Positions 1 to 8,333 of a DNA stretch of 64,000 nucleotides are shown piece by piece. The translations under genes and the position numbers were made by a program. The notes beneath the pieces were generated by a model. That model made no database searches, was not told where the DNA came from, and worked only from the letters and a program-made list of their open reading frames with translations. Where the stretch lies: positions 28,759 to 92,758 of the forward strand of contig CAYGJS010000005.1 in NCBI GenBank assembly GCA_964350435.1, given 5' to 3'. Numbering within the stretch: position 1 is the first letter of the stretch; every line of letters starts with the position of its first letter. Source of the DNA: TMED27 sp964350435. GTDB taxonomy: Bacteria; Pseudomonadota; Alphaproteobacteria; Micavibrionales; Micavibrionaceae.

Positions 1-1416
1 GCTTTTTTCGGCCTCGACAAGGGCGTGCAGGAAACGGTTGGCGTCTCGAGTCATGCCCGCCTTATGAAGCAGGTTTGCGGCCTGTACCAATTCGCGGCGG
101 TCGAAGCCTTGTTTATCCGATCCGCTTAACGATGGCGGCGCGCCTGCGGGGAGCTGCCCGCTTTTGCCGACTTTTTCTGCCGCGAGTTGGCCGTAAAATA
201 CAGTCGGGAACAGGGCGGCGATTTCGTAGGATTGGGCGCTGACGGTTTTGTCTTTATAGGTTTCGGCGGCGCGGCCCGCCCAATATGCGGCGCGGGATTT
301 ACTCATCGGGCTGTTTACGTTGCGGTACAGGTTCGAGAACCGCCCATAGGCTTCTTTCGGATTATCCATGAAGCGCAGCGCGAGCCAGCCCGCCAGCCAT
401 TCGGCCTGGGCAAAGGCGAGGCCTTGTTTTTGCTGATGCTGGGCGGCGAGAAGATAGGCACTTTTATAGCGTTTGTTTTCCAGCATGCGGCGGATCAAAA
501 TATGGCGTTCTCTCCACCAATCTTCGAGGTTTAGAATTTTATTTGCGGGCGGCATTTTATGCAGGATTTCGACCGCGCCCATATCCAGCCCTGCGCGCCT
601 GCGCCAGCGAAGGCGTTCATAGAGCAAGCCTGCATCGTTTTGAAGTTTGCCGGGCACGGCGTTGATATAGGTTTCGACGTTTTGGGATTCACCGGCGAGC
701 GCGATTCGGGCCTCGGCAAGTTGTGGATAGCCCTCGCCGAGCACTTCTGCGATGGCGCGGGCGTTGGAATATGCGCCTTTATAAAGCATGGAATCAAAAC
801 GGTTAATATGGGCTTGGCGGGTGAGCATGGATTGGTATTTGCGGAAAATCTCGCGCTGCGCGTCGCGGGACATTGTGGTTTCGCCCCACCAGCCGGTGAG
901 GAAGGTTTTGGCTTTGGCTTGTTGGCCGCTGCCGATTAAAGCGGTGAGGTAGCGATCCAGCCCTTGCGCGGTTTTCGGCGGATAATCCGCGAACCATGCC
1001 AGAACCTCGGCGTTATTGAGCGAAGGCGGCAGGTCTTCTTCGGCTTTTTTGAGCAGCGCGCTGCGGCCCGGCCAATCGGGGTTATTGCGGATAAACTGCG
1101 CGAGGGCACTGTAGTTGCGGACTTCGGAGCGGCGGGAGAATTCCAGCCATTCGTATAATTTGGCGGCCAGGGGGTCTCTGGTGGAGGCGATGATGCTGCG
1201 CCCTGTGTCCCAGCTGCCTTTATTTATCGCCTTTAAGGCGCGGATGATTTCATCTCTGGTGTTTGCGTTTTGGAGGGTGGCGGAAGCGGTTTCTTTGGCG
1301 TAGGCCAGGGGCATACTCAATGACGCGCAGATGAGGATTGCAAGAATCTTGCAACTTGGGCGCGCTGCATATAAAGTGCGGGGACTTTTTAAGGCAAGAC
1401 ACAAGAAAGAATACAT
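1..1416 (-). CDS. slt: Soluble lytic murein transglycosylase, N-terminal part (runs off the left edge)
   Basis: An open frame on the minus strand is continuous from about 1416 to the left edge with no stop, so the 3' end lies outside the window. The translation starts with a basic stretch and a hydrophobic segment ending SLSMPLAYA-K, a plausible Sec signal peptide. It continues as an alpha-helical repeat region (for example LYEWLEFSRRS, NNPDWPGRSALL, EDWWRERHILIRR) that resembles the doughnut-shaped U domain of Slt70-type lytic transglycosylases. These enzymes cleave peptidoglycan glycan strands in the periplasm; the catalytic SLT domain would be in the missing part. The only in-frame ATG before the signal peptide (1416) abuts the divergent dapA start, so the start is uncertain. 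I recall the order slt-dapA-smpB from other alphaproteobacteria. Confidence 0.8.
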   Translation of the reverse strand, partial: MYSFLCLALKSPRTLYAARPSCKILAILICASLSMPLAYAKETASATLQNANTRDEIIRALKAINKGSWDTGRSIIASTRDPLAAKLYEWLEFSRRSEVRNYSALAQFIRNNPDWPGRSALLKKAEEDLPPSLNNAEVLAWFADYPPKTAQGLDRYLTALIGSGQQAKAKTFLTGWWGETTMSRDAQREIFRKYQSMLTRQAHINRFDSMLYKGAYSNARAIAEVLGEGYPQLAEARIALAGESQNVETYINAVPGKLQNDAGLLYERLRWRRRAGLDMGAVEILHKMPPANKILNLEDWWRERHILIRRMLENKRYKSAYLLAAQHQQKQGLAFAQAEWLAGWLALRFMDNPKEAYGRFSNLYRNVNSPMSKSRAAYWAGRAAETYKDKTVSAQSYEIAALFPTVFYGQLAAEKVGKSGQLPAGAPPSLSGSDKQGFDRRELVQAANLLHKAGMTRDANRFLHALVEAEKS

Positions 1417-2289
1417 ATGTTTAAGGGATCTATTCCTGCGCTGATTACCCCGTTCAAAAATGGCGGCATTGATTGGAGCGCGTTTGAGAATCTGGTCGAA
1501 TGGCAGATTGAGCAAGGCAGCCACGCGGTGGTGCCATGCGGCACTACGGGGGAGTCTCCGACTTTGTCGCATGATGAACATATGGATATAGTCAGCGCTT
1601 GCGTAAGCGTGGTCAAGGGGAGAATTCCGGTTATTGCGGGGACGGGTTCGAATTCGACTTCGGAGGCGATTGAACTCACGCGCGCAGCGAAAGCGGCGGG
1701 CGCAGATGGGGCGTTGATTGTGACGCCGTATTACAACAAACCTACGCAAGCAGGCATGATTGCGCATTTTACCGCGATTCATGATGCGGTGGATATTCCG
1801 ATTATTTTGTACAATATCCCCGGGCGGTGCGTTGTGGATATGCTGGATGAAACGATTGCGAAGCTGGCGGAGCTGCCGCGAATTGTGGGGGTAAAAGATG
1901 CGACAGGGGATCTCCGCCGTCCGGCGAAACTGGCGAAGATGGTTGGCGCGGATTTTTGCCAGCTATCTGGGAATGATGATTCTGTGGGTGAGTTTTTGCA
2001 GCAAGGCGGGGACGGTATTATTTCCGTTGTCGCCAACATTGCGCCGAAGATGAACGCGGAGATGGTGGAGGCCTTTGCGAGCGGCGATGTGGCGACGTTT
2101 ACGCGCATTCGTGATTTGCTGGCGCCGCTGGGCAATGATTTGTTCTGCGAGAGCAATCCTGCGCCTGTTAAGTATGTGGCGGAGAAATTGGGGCTTTGCG
2201 GGCGCGAGGTGCGGTTGCCGCTTCTGCCCTTAAGCGCGGCGAACCAGCCTTTGGTGGATGCGGCGATGGCGCATGCGGGTTTGAAATAG
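1417..2289 (+). CDS. dapA: 4-hydroxy-tetrahydrodipicolinate synthase
   Basis: DapA condenses pyruvate with aspartate semialdehyde, the first committed step of the diaminopimelate/lysine pathway, in the cytoplasm. The 290-residue protein is a normal-length TIM barrel. Visible family signatures are GTTGES at residues 42-47 (pyruvate carboxylate binding), YYNKPTQ at 105-111, catalytic Tyr132 in LYNIPGR, and the Schiff-base lysine Lys160 in GVKDATGD. The start codon directly abuts the divergent transglycosylase start, leaving no separate intergenic promoter region. It is followed closely by an ACT-domain gene and smpB, which probably form one transcription unit. Identification is secure. Confidence 0.97.
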   Translation: MFKGSIPALITPFKNGGIDWSAFENLVEWQIEQGSHAVVPCGTTGESPTLSHDEHMDIVSACVSVVKGRIPVIAGTGSNSTSEAIELTRAAKAAGADGALIVTPYYNKPTQAGMIAHFTAIHDAVDIPIILYNIPGRCVVDMLDETIAKLAELPRIVGVKDATGDLRRPAKLAKMVGADFCQLSGNDDSVGEFLQQGGDGIISVVANIAPKMNAEMVEAFASGDVATFTRIRDLLAPLGNDLFCESNPAPVKYVAEKLGLCGREVRLPLLPLSAANQPLVDAAMAHAGLK

Positions 2290-2300
2290 GCCGTAAGCGA

Positions 2301-2699
2301 ATGTCAGGCGAAACCAATCTCAGTACGCTTTTAAAAACTATGCAGCCGGTCCTGCGAGATGGCGTGTATGTTTTTCATTCTTCGGAGATTTCATTTGAAG
2401 ACGCGGCGAGCCTGCGTTCTGTTCTGATTTTCAGAGAGGAGGAGGGCACGGCCTTGATATTGCGCAAGGAGATTGCAGAGACTGCCGGGCTTTCATACAC
2501 CTACCCTTCCCGCATGATTACTTTGAATGTTCACTCCTCGCTTGAGGCTGTAGGGTTTTTGGCGGCGATTACGGAGCGGCTCGCCAAAGGGGGAATCAGC
2601 GTAAATCCGGTTTCAGCGCATTTTCACGATCATCTTTTTGTTCCTGAAGACAAAGCAGCACAAACGATGGCCATTTTAGACACGTTTTCACACGGATAG
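2301..2699 (+). CDS. ACT-domain protein, function unknown
   Basis: A protein of 132 residues starting at ATG 2301, 11 bases after the dapA stop; the open frame continues upstream into dapA, but this ATG fits the intergenic position. The sequence has the two-lobed pattern of a small ACT-domain protein: LLKTMQPVLRDGVYVF near the start, then SLEAVGFLAAITERLAKGGISVNPVSAHFHDHLFVPEDKA near the end, where ACT folds usually place the ligand-binding helix and strand. ACT domains bind amino acids or other small effectors. The position between dapA and smpB hints at a link to amino acid metabolism, but that is inference; no catalytic domain is present. Confidence 0.8.
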   Translation: MSGETNLSTLLKTMQPVLRDGVYVFHSSEISFEDAASLRSVLIFREEEGTALILRKEIAETAGLSYTYPSRMITLNVHSSLEAVGFLAAITERLAKGGISVNPVSAHFHDHLFVPEDKAAQTMAILDTFSHG

Positions 2700-2705
2700 A
2701 TTGAT

Positions 2706-3203
2706 ATGGCCAAAAAGACCGATAAAAAAAAGGGCGGCATGATTTCCACCAATGCGACGGTGGCGGTGAACAAGCAGGCGCGATTTAATTATTTTATTGA
2801 GGAGACTTATGAGGCGGGGATTATGCTTGTCGGGACGGAGGTCAAATCGCTGCGCCTCGGGCATGCAAATATCGCTGAAGCCTACGTTGGGCCGAAGGAT
2901 GGGAAGATCTGGATTTTTAATATGAACATCCCCGAATATCAGCAGGCGGGGCCGAAGATGCAGCATGAGCCGCAGCGGACGCGGCAGTTGTTATTGCATC
3001 AGCGCGAGATTGATAAATTATTGGGGAGCGTGAGCCGCGCAGGGTATACGATTGTGCCGGTGAGGCTGTATTTCAATGGGCGCGGGATGGCGAAGATTGA
3101 AATTGGTTTGGGCAAGGGTAAGCAGATGCATGATAAGCGCGAAACCGAGAAGAAGCGCGATTGGGACAAACAAAAGTCACGTATTATGCGGGATAAGGGT
3201 TAG
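2706..3203 (+). CDS. smpB: SsrA-binding protein SmpB
   Basis: SmpB binds tmRNA and brings it to stalled ribosomes for trans-translation. The 165-residue protein has the conserved N-terminal core (ATVAVNKQARFNYFIEETYEAGI then VGTEVKSLR) and the basic C-terminal tail with KRETEKKRDWDKQKSRIMRDKG that enters the ribosomal mRNA channel. A Lys-rich N-terminal extension (AKKTDKKKGG) precedes the core. It starts 6 bases after the ACT gene, so it is probably in the dapA unit. No tmRNA gene was seen in the neighbourhood. Confidence 0.96.
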   Translation: MAKKTDKKKGGMISTNATVAVNKQARFNYFIEETYEAGIMLVGTEVKSLRLGHANIAEAYVGPKDGKIWIFNMNIPEYQQAGPKMQHEPQRTRQLLLHQREIDKLLGSVSRAGYTIVPVRLYFNGRGMAKIEIGLGKGKQMHDKRETEKKRDWDKQKSRIMRDKG

Positions 3204-3252
3204 AGAGGCCTGGCCGCACTCATTTTTTTATAATGGTTTGGTGGGGTATTGG

Positions 3253-3272
3253 ATCCCCGCTTTCGCGGGGAT
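3253..3272. repeat. Dispersed palindrome ATCCCCGC-TTTC-GCGGGGAT, copy 1
   Basis: A perfect 20-base palindromic element between smpB and recA. An identical core occurs again 66 bases further on, and related hairpins (CCCCCGCCTTCGCGGGGG, TCCCTGCTTTCGCAGGGA) occur near 5400 and 26235. It is a dispersed, REP-like extragenic palindrome. Confidence 0.8.
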
Positions 3273-3318
3273 GCTCTATCTCTGCATTTCTTTTAAGTCT
3301 TGGTCGTTCTCGGAACAG

Positions 3319-3338
3319 ATCCCCGCTTTCGCGGGGAT
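3319..3338. repeat. Dispersed palindrome ATCCCCGC-TTTC-GCGGGGAT, copy 2
   Basis: Second copy of the same 20-base palindrome. Downstream, the word TTTCGGACTAAGT occurs twice (near 3385 and 3438). The first instance forms a short CGGAC/GTCCG hairpin followed by CC and six T, which might act as a weak terminator for smpB or the convergent recA. Confidence 0.75.
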
Positions 3339-3458
3339 GCCCTCTATGTATTTTGCAGCCCTTCTAAAAATGAGTGGACCCGCTTTTCGGACTAAGTCCG
3401 GCCTTTTTTCAGCCCTTCTTCACAAAAGTTTACCTACATTTCGGACTAAGTTAGCAAT

Positions 3459-4598
3459 TTATTCGTCCTTGGCGTTTTTATCGGCCTTGGTGTCGTCGTC
3501 GTTTTCAACCATGGTCAGGTCTGGGGCGGTGTCGTCATTGTCCGGCCCTGTCAGCATTTCATCGGCGATAAGGCCTGCATTGGCGCGGATTGATTTTTCC
3601 AGCTTATCGGCGAGATCGGGGTTTTCGCGCAAGAAATTCTTGGAGTTTTCACGTCCCTGCCCTATGCGCTGGCCGTCATAAGAGAACCAAGCGCCGGATT
3701 TTTCGACAAGATTGGCGGCGACGCCGAGATCAAGAAGTTCACCGAGCTTGGAAATTCCTTCGCCATACATGATATCGAATTCGATCTGGCGGAATGGCGG
3801 CGCCATTTTATTCTTCACGACTTTGACGCGGGTCTGATTGCCGACGACTTCGTCTTTATCCTTAATCGCGCCGATGCGGCGAATATCCAAGCGGACGGAG
3901 GAATAGAATTTAAGCGCATTTCCGCCTGTTGTTGTTTCTGGAGAGCCGAACATGACGCCGATTTTCATACGGATTTGGTTGATGAAAATGACGATGGTGT
4001 TGGAGCGGGAGATTGTTCCTGTTAATTTACGCAAGGCCTGTGACATCAGGCGAGCCTGAAGCCCCACATGGGTGTCACCCATTTCGCCTTCGAGTTCGGC
4101 GCGGGGCACGAGGGCGGCCACAGAGTCCACGACCAGAACATCGAGCGCGCCAGAGCGCACCAATGTATCGGTGATTTCGAGGGCTTGCTCACCCGCATCA
4201 GGCTGGGAGATCAGAAGTTCATCAACATTGACGCCGAGTTTTTTGGCGTAGCCGGGATCAAGCGCGTGCTCCGCATCCACAATGGCGCAGGTGCCGCCGA
4301 GCTTTTGCGCCTCAGCAATCACATGCAGGGCGAGCGTGGTCTTACCGGAACTTTCAGGGCCGTAAATTTCGATGATCCGTCCGCGCGGCAAGCCGCCAAT
4401 ACCCAGACCGATATCCAGTCCCAAAGACCCTGTCGAGATCGATTCGATATCGCGGGGGGAATGCTCGCCATTCAGCTTCATGATCGAGCCTTTTCCGAAG
4501 GCGCGCTCGATTTGCGATAGAGCGGCATCAAGAGCCTGTTGCTTTTCCTTGGAGTTTTGTTTCATTTCGTTGTCTTTTCTTAAGGGTGTAACGGCCAT
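3459..4598 (-). CDS. recA: Recombinase RecA
   Basis: RecA polymerises on single-stranded DNA, drives homologous pairing and strand exchange, and acts as co-protease for LexA. The 379-residue protein carries the Walker A motif GPESSGKTT at about residues 80-88, the Walker B region LDVLVVDSVAALVP, the loop L1/L2 region with RLMSQALRKLTG and GGNALKFYSSVRLDIRR, and an acidic C-terminal tail rich in Asp. The chosen ATG at 4598 has GAGAGGA about 8 bases upstream; a second ATG 11 codons on is possible. It is convergent with smpB across a repeat-bearing gap. No convincing LexA box was seen (see rejected items). Confidence 0.97.
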   Translation of the reverse strand: MAVTPLRKDNEMKQNSKEKQQALDAALSQIERAFGKGSIMKLNGEHSPRDIESISTGSLGLDIGLGIGGLPRGRIIEIYGPESSGKTTLALHVIAEAQKLGGTCAIVDAEHALDPGYAKKLGVNVDELLISQPDAGEQALEITDTLVRSGALDVLVVDSVAALVPRAELEGEMGDTHVGLQARLMSQALRKLTGTISRSNTIVIFINQIRMKIGVMFGSPETTTGGNALKFYSSVRLDIRRIGAIKDKDEVVGNQTRVKVVKNKMAPPFRQIEFDIMYGEGISKLGELLDLGVAANLVEKSGAWFSYDGQRIGQGRENSKNFLRENPDLADKLEKSIRANAGLIADEMLTGPDNDDTAPDLTMVENDDDTKADKNAKDE

Positions 4599-4850
4599 AA
4601 TATAAGTCCTCTCTTGTTTCGCATAGATTCGGCGCTAGTGCAATTCATCGATACGGTTTGATATGTTCTGTCACAAAGATGTACCATGTTTGTTCTGCCG
4701 TCAATCAGAAAAAGAACAAAAGAGAACATTTTTTTGTTTTTGAAGGCTGAGGCTTGGAGAAGCGGAGTTTTTAAGTTTTTCTCAAAAAAAGTTCTTGCGT
4801 TTTTTTTGAATATGGTAATTTACAACCTTCAAATAATAATGGAGATTAGA

Positions 4851-5303
4851 ATGAGGAAGGCAAATTCTGCAGTTGCAGCAACAATGGCAGCAGCGCTCGC
4901 ATCAGTTGCAGGCTGCACAGATTATGGGATGGAAACAGAAAGGGGCGGAAATAGCCACGCAGCATGCGCGGAAGCTCTAGGTGACAGAACACTTACCTCA
5001 GGCATGCTGACAATCTCAATACCTGATCAAAGAGCCTATATGGTTTCAAGGGCCGATGTGGTGGGTGCGAGTGGCACAGTGGCCGCTTTTGAAAGAAGTG
5101 TAACTCCATTAGGGCAACCTTTTGCTCAAGAAATAAGAGAATTTGCAATAACAAATGGCGGCGAAGTCCAAATAGTTGCAGTAAACGATCCAACATATAG
5201 AGTTCCTATTGTAGCGTATATCCAGCAAACTGGAGAGGATGGAAATACGACCTGCGTTATCGATACGAACCGCATAGATATGCCTCAAATCGATAATTTC
5301 TAA
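4851..5303 (+). CDS. Small predicted lipoprotein, unrecognised
   Basis: A 150-residue protein starting at ATG 4851, with GGAGAT about 10 bases upstream; the open frame extends further upstream but without a good ribosome site. The N-terminus is a lipoprotein signal: basic MRKAN, an Ala-rich hydrophobic stretch and a lipobox S-V-A-G-C with Cys22. The mature part contains TLTSGMLTISIPDQRAYMV and GNTTCVIDTNRIDMPQ and no domain that I recognise. It is more AT-rich than recA and stands alone between recA and a repeat cluster, which may indicate recent acquisition. Probably anchored in the outer membrane; function unknown. Confidence 0.7.
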   Translation: MRKANSAVAATMAAALASVAGCTDYGMETERGGNSHAACAEALGDRTLTSGMLTISIPDQRAYMVSRADVVGASGTVAAFERSVTPLGQPFAQEIREFAITNGGEVQIVAVNDPTYRVPIVAYIQQTGEDGNTTCVIDTNRIDMPQIDNF

Positions 5304-5732
5304 TTTCAACTGATCCAAGCGAATAGGCCAAGCCCGCTGGTCGCTCGCAATGAGGGAATCTTCCTGAGCTTCTTGGTTTTCGTGATGAAATGACCAGACC
5401 CCCGCCTTCGCGGGGGTGACACATAAGAGGTGTGGAACGGCCCGTAAACATTAAAATTTTTCAGTGCACGTGGCTGAGGAATAAAAAAAACACCGCGGAT
5501 GAACGCTGATAAACGCGGATTTTTTAGATTGTCGCGTCGGCCCAGAAACAATAAGGGTCTCTTCGCAATGACGGTTGGAAACTTCGTGATCTCCGAGCCT
5601 CCGAAGTTAAATTTTAAAAGCCCCCTCATCCTTCCCTCATCCTTCCCTCGCCCCCCAGAGGGCACAACAATTTATCAGATCCTTCGACTTAGCCCCTTCG
5701 GGGCTTCACTCAGGATGACAAGAGAGAAAAGC
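5304..5732. repeat. Non-coding patch of mixed dispersed repeats
   Basis: This 429-base gap holds no credible gene. It contains several different repeat families side by side: a hairpin CCCCCGCCTTCGCGGGGG near 5400, a CCGCGGATGAACGCTGATAAACGCGGAT element near 5492, pieces of the TCATTGCGAG / TTCGCAATGACGG family near 5345 and 5563, a direct CCTCATCCTTCC duplication near 5634, and an AGATCCTTCG...CAGGATGACA element at 5677-5720. It looks like a landing or accumulation site for such elements between a lipoprotein gene and cckA. Confidence 0.75.
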
Positions 5733-8249
5733 CTACCCTCCCAGAACGTCTTTGACCTTTTCGGCGAGTTGTTTGAGGGTGAAGGGTTTGGGGAGGAAGA
5801 AGATATTATCGCCCATATGGTCTTTGAGTTTGTCTTCGGTGTAGCCCGACATAAAAATGATCTTGAGTTTCGGGGAAGTTTGACGGAGGCGCTGCGCCAG
5901 TGTGGGGCCGTCCATGCCGGGCATGACGACATCGGTGACGAGGAGGTCGATGTTGCTTAAGTCCTCTTTTTCCATCAGAGCCATGGCGGAATCACCGCTG
6001 TCAGCGGTGAGAACTTCATAGCCTTTGTTTGACAATGCCCTTTGCGAGAACGTGCGCACGGCGTCTTCGTCCTCAACCAGCAAGATGCGCTCCGAGCCTG
6101 TGAGGTCTTTGGTTTCGGTTGGGGCGTGGATGGCGGGTTCTTCCTCTTCGGCTTCTTCTTCGGATGAGCGCGGGAGATAAATCAGGAAGGTGGTGCCCAC
6201 GCCCTGCTCGCTTTCGACGTCCAAGAAACCGCCGGTCTGGCGGATGATGCCGTATACGGTGGCGAGGCCAAGGCCTGTGCCTTCGCCGACGGCTTTGGTA
6301 GTGAAGAAGGGTTCAAAAATCCGCACGAGGTTTTCTTTAGGGATTCCTGTGCCGGTATCGGTGACTTTAATCAGCGTCCAATGGCCGGGAGGGAGGTCTT
6401 CAGAGACCAGCTTTTTGACCTTGCGGTTGGTGAAGTTCAGGGTTTCGATGGTGAGCTGGCCGCCGCTTTTGCCTTTTGCATCCATGGCGTCGCGGGCATT
6501 GACGGCGAGGTTGATCAGGACTTGTTCCATCTGGCCCTCGTCAACTTTCACAAGGCCGAGCTCCGGGCCGTGGATCAGCTCAAGTTCGATATTCGCGCCA
6601 ATCAGCCGGCGCATGAGGTGAGAGAGTTCGGTGAGAATGTCGGAAACATCGTGGACTTTGGGGCGCAGGGTTTGCTGGCGGGAGAAGGCCAGAAGCTGTC
6701 GCACGAGATTGGCGGCGCGGTTGGAGTTTTGCTTGATCTGCATAATGTCGCCGAAAGACGGGTCGCCCGGTTTGTGGCGCAAAAGCAGGAGATCACAAAA
6801 ACCGATCATGGCGGTGAGCAAATTATTAAAGTCATGGGCGATGCCGCCTGCGAGCTGACCGACGGCTTGCATTTTCTGGCTCTGGGCGAACTGGGCTTCG
6901 AGGGCTTTTTTCTCTGACAGATCAATGAAATGCAAGACGATGTTTCCGCCTTGCCTGAAACGGCGGGCATACATCTGCACCTCGGTTGGCCCGGATTCGG
7001 TGAAGAGAGAAACTTCGATCGGCGCATCGAGGTGCTGCCCCTGTTCGATCTTGTTAATCGTGGATAGAACGGCGGCGCGGTCATCCTCAGCGATTAAATC
7101 TTCGAATTTGCGGCCTTCAATCGTTTGGGTGTCGGCTTTGAGCATACCGGCAAAGGCAATATTGCAATCGGCGATCCGCCCCTCATGATCAACCATAACG
7201 ATGCCGAGCGGTGCTTCTTCGAAGAAGCGTTCGAAGCGGTCTTCGGAGGCTTTTAAAGCTTGGCGCATTTCGCGTTCTGAGGTCAGGTCGTGCACCACGG
7301 CGCGGGTACGGACGCGGCCACCCGGCTCGTTTACCACCACCTGATTGATGGAGGCGAGAAAGGTTTTGCCGCCCGTGCCTTTCATTTGCATTTCGACGAC
7401 CTGACGCTGCTTGCCGTCGAGGATCAAATCATAGGGGGCTGCTCCTTCGGGCGGCTCGACCAGATAGGTGTGCAGCTTCCCATAGGCCAGAAGCGTGCGG
7501 AGATCCTCACCCAGCCAGCGGGCAAAGGTGGCGTTGGCAAAGACGAAGCGGCCTTCCTCGTTGACGGAGAAAAATCCCACAGGGGCGTTGTCGGTGAAGT
7601 CGATCAGTTTTTCGCGCTCATCGCGCAGAGCGACATCGGCGGAGTGTTTTTCGGTGACATCATCGATGCGCCAATGGACATGCCCTGCGCGTCCGGCGAT
7701 GGGCTGCGCGGTGACCATAAGCCAGCGGTCGTAATCTTCGAATTTCGAGAACAGCTCCAGACTGTCTGTCAGGCCTCGATGGGCTTGATCGGCGAGCATG
7801 TTAAAATGGGCGACAACTTCGTCGCTGTGCTCAAAGAGTCTGACCAGCGTATTATAATTGGGTGGACCGACGCCGCGGCACAGGAGATCAAATTTCTGGT
7901 TGGAATAGAGCGTATTATCAGCACTGTCGGTAATCAGGCGCGCGCCTCTGGAGCCTTCAATCACCTCACGGATCAACTCCAGCTCTTTAAGCTGGCTTTT
8001 TTGAATGCGGTGAGAGCGGAAAAGGATGACGCCGACGAGGCTGAAGATCACGAAGGCAAAGCCTGTGAAAATTTTAGTGATGTCCGCCATATGCGTATCC
8101 GTCAAGATAAAAACCAGAAAGCCGATAAACATGGAAAGCACAAGCAGGGCAATGATCCCGTCATTGGTTTTTTGTTGTGGCGTTATGCTCGCGCTGGTTT
8201 GCGCGGTTTTGTGATGGCGGGCGATAAATTCCTTATGGTCTATGTCCAT
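5733..8249 (-). CDS. cckA: Hybrid sensor histidine kinase CckA
   Basis: CckA is the membrane histidine kinase that, through the phosphotransferase ChpT, controls the master regulator CtrA in alphaproteobacteria. The 838-residue protein has two membrane segments near residues 31-79, several PAS domains (for example ERFFEEAPLGIVMVDHEGRIADCN), a HisKA helix with the characteristic GQLAGGIAHDFNNLLTAM, an ATPase domain (NLAVNARDAMD, DTGTGIP, TGLGLATVYGII) and a C-terminal receiver with the phospho-acceptor Asp in LLVTDVVMPGMDG. The HDFNNLL box and N-TM2-PAS-HK-REC order are typical of CckA. It lies 84 bases downstream of flhB on the same strand, tying a cell-cycle kinase to the flagellar locus. 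Confidence 0.92.
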   Translation of the reverse strand: MDIDHKEFIARHHKTAQTSASITPQQKTNDGIIALLVLSMFIGFLVFILTDTHMADITKIFTGFAFVIFSLVGVILFRSHRIQKSQLKELELIREVIEGSRGARLITDSADNTLYSNQKFDLLCRGVGPPNYNTLVRLFEHSDEVVAHFNMLADQAHRGLTDSLELFSKFEDYDRWLMVTAQPIAGRAGHVHWRIDDVTEKHSADVALRDEREKLIDFTDNAPVGFFSVNEEGRFVFANATFARWLGEDLRTLLAYGKLHTYLVEPPEGAAPYDLILDGKQRQVVEMQMKGTGGKTFLASINQVVVNEPGGRVRTRAVVHDLTSEREMRQALKASEDRFERFFEEAPLGIVMVDHEGRIADCNIAFAGMLKADTQTIEGRKFEDLIAEDDRAAVLSTINKIEQGQHLDAPIEVSLFTESGPTEVQMYARRFRQGGNIVLHFIDLSEKKALEAQFAQSQKMQAVGQLAGGIAHDFNNLLTAMIGFCDLLLLRHKPGDPSFGDIMQIKQNSNRAANLVRQLLAFSRQQTLRPKVHDVSDILTELSHLMRRLIGANIELELIHGPELGLVKVDEGQMEQVLINLAVNARDAMDAKGKSGGQLTIETLNFTNRKVKKLVSEDLPPGHWTLIKVTDTGTGIPKENLVRIFEPFFTTKAVGEGTGLGLATVYGIIRQTGGFLDVESEQGVGTTFLIYLPRSSEEEAEEEEPAIHAPTETKDLTGSERILLVEDEDAVRTFSQRALSNKGYEVLTADSGDSAMALMEKEDLSNIDLLVTDVVMPGMDGPTLAQRLRQTSPKLKIIFMSGYTEDKLKDHMGDNIFFLPKPFTLKQLAEKVKDVLGG

Positions 8250-8333
8250 AGGGTTAACCTGCCATAATCCACAAGTTCTTCACAAGCTTATCCCTTGGTG
8301 TATAACAATTTTATCCCGATATGATTGGGCGGG

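Noticed and set aside
2196..2300. Earlier start for the ACT-domain gene inside dapA
   Set aside because: The extra 35 residues are the out-of-frame end of dapA; ATG 2301 lies just after the dapA stop and gives the normal domain.
4714..4727. GAAC-N6-GAAC upstream of recA as a LexA box
   Set aside because: The alphaproteobacterial SOS box is GAAC-N7-GAAC (or GTTC-N7-GTTC). The spacer here is 6 and the surroundings are A-rich, so a chance match is likely.
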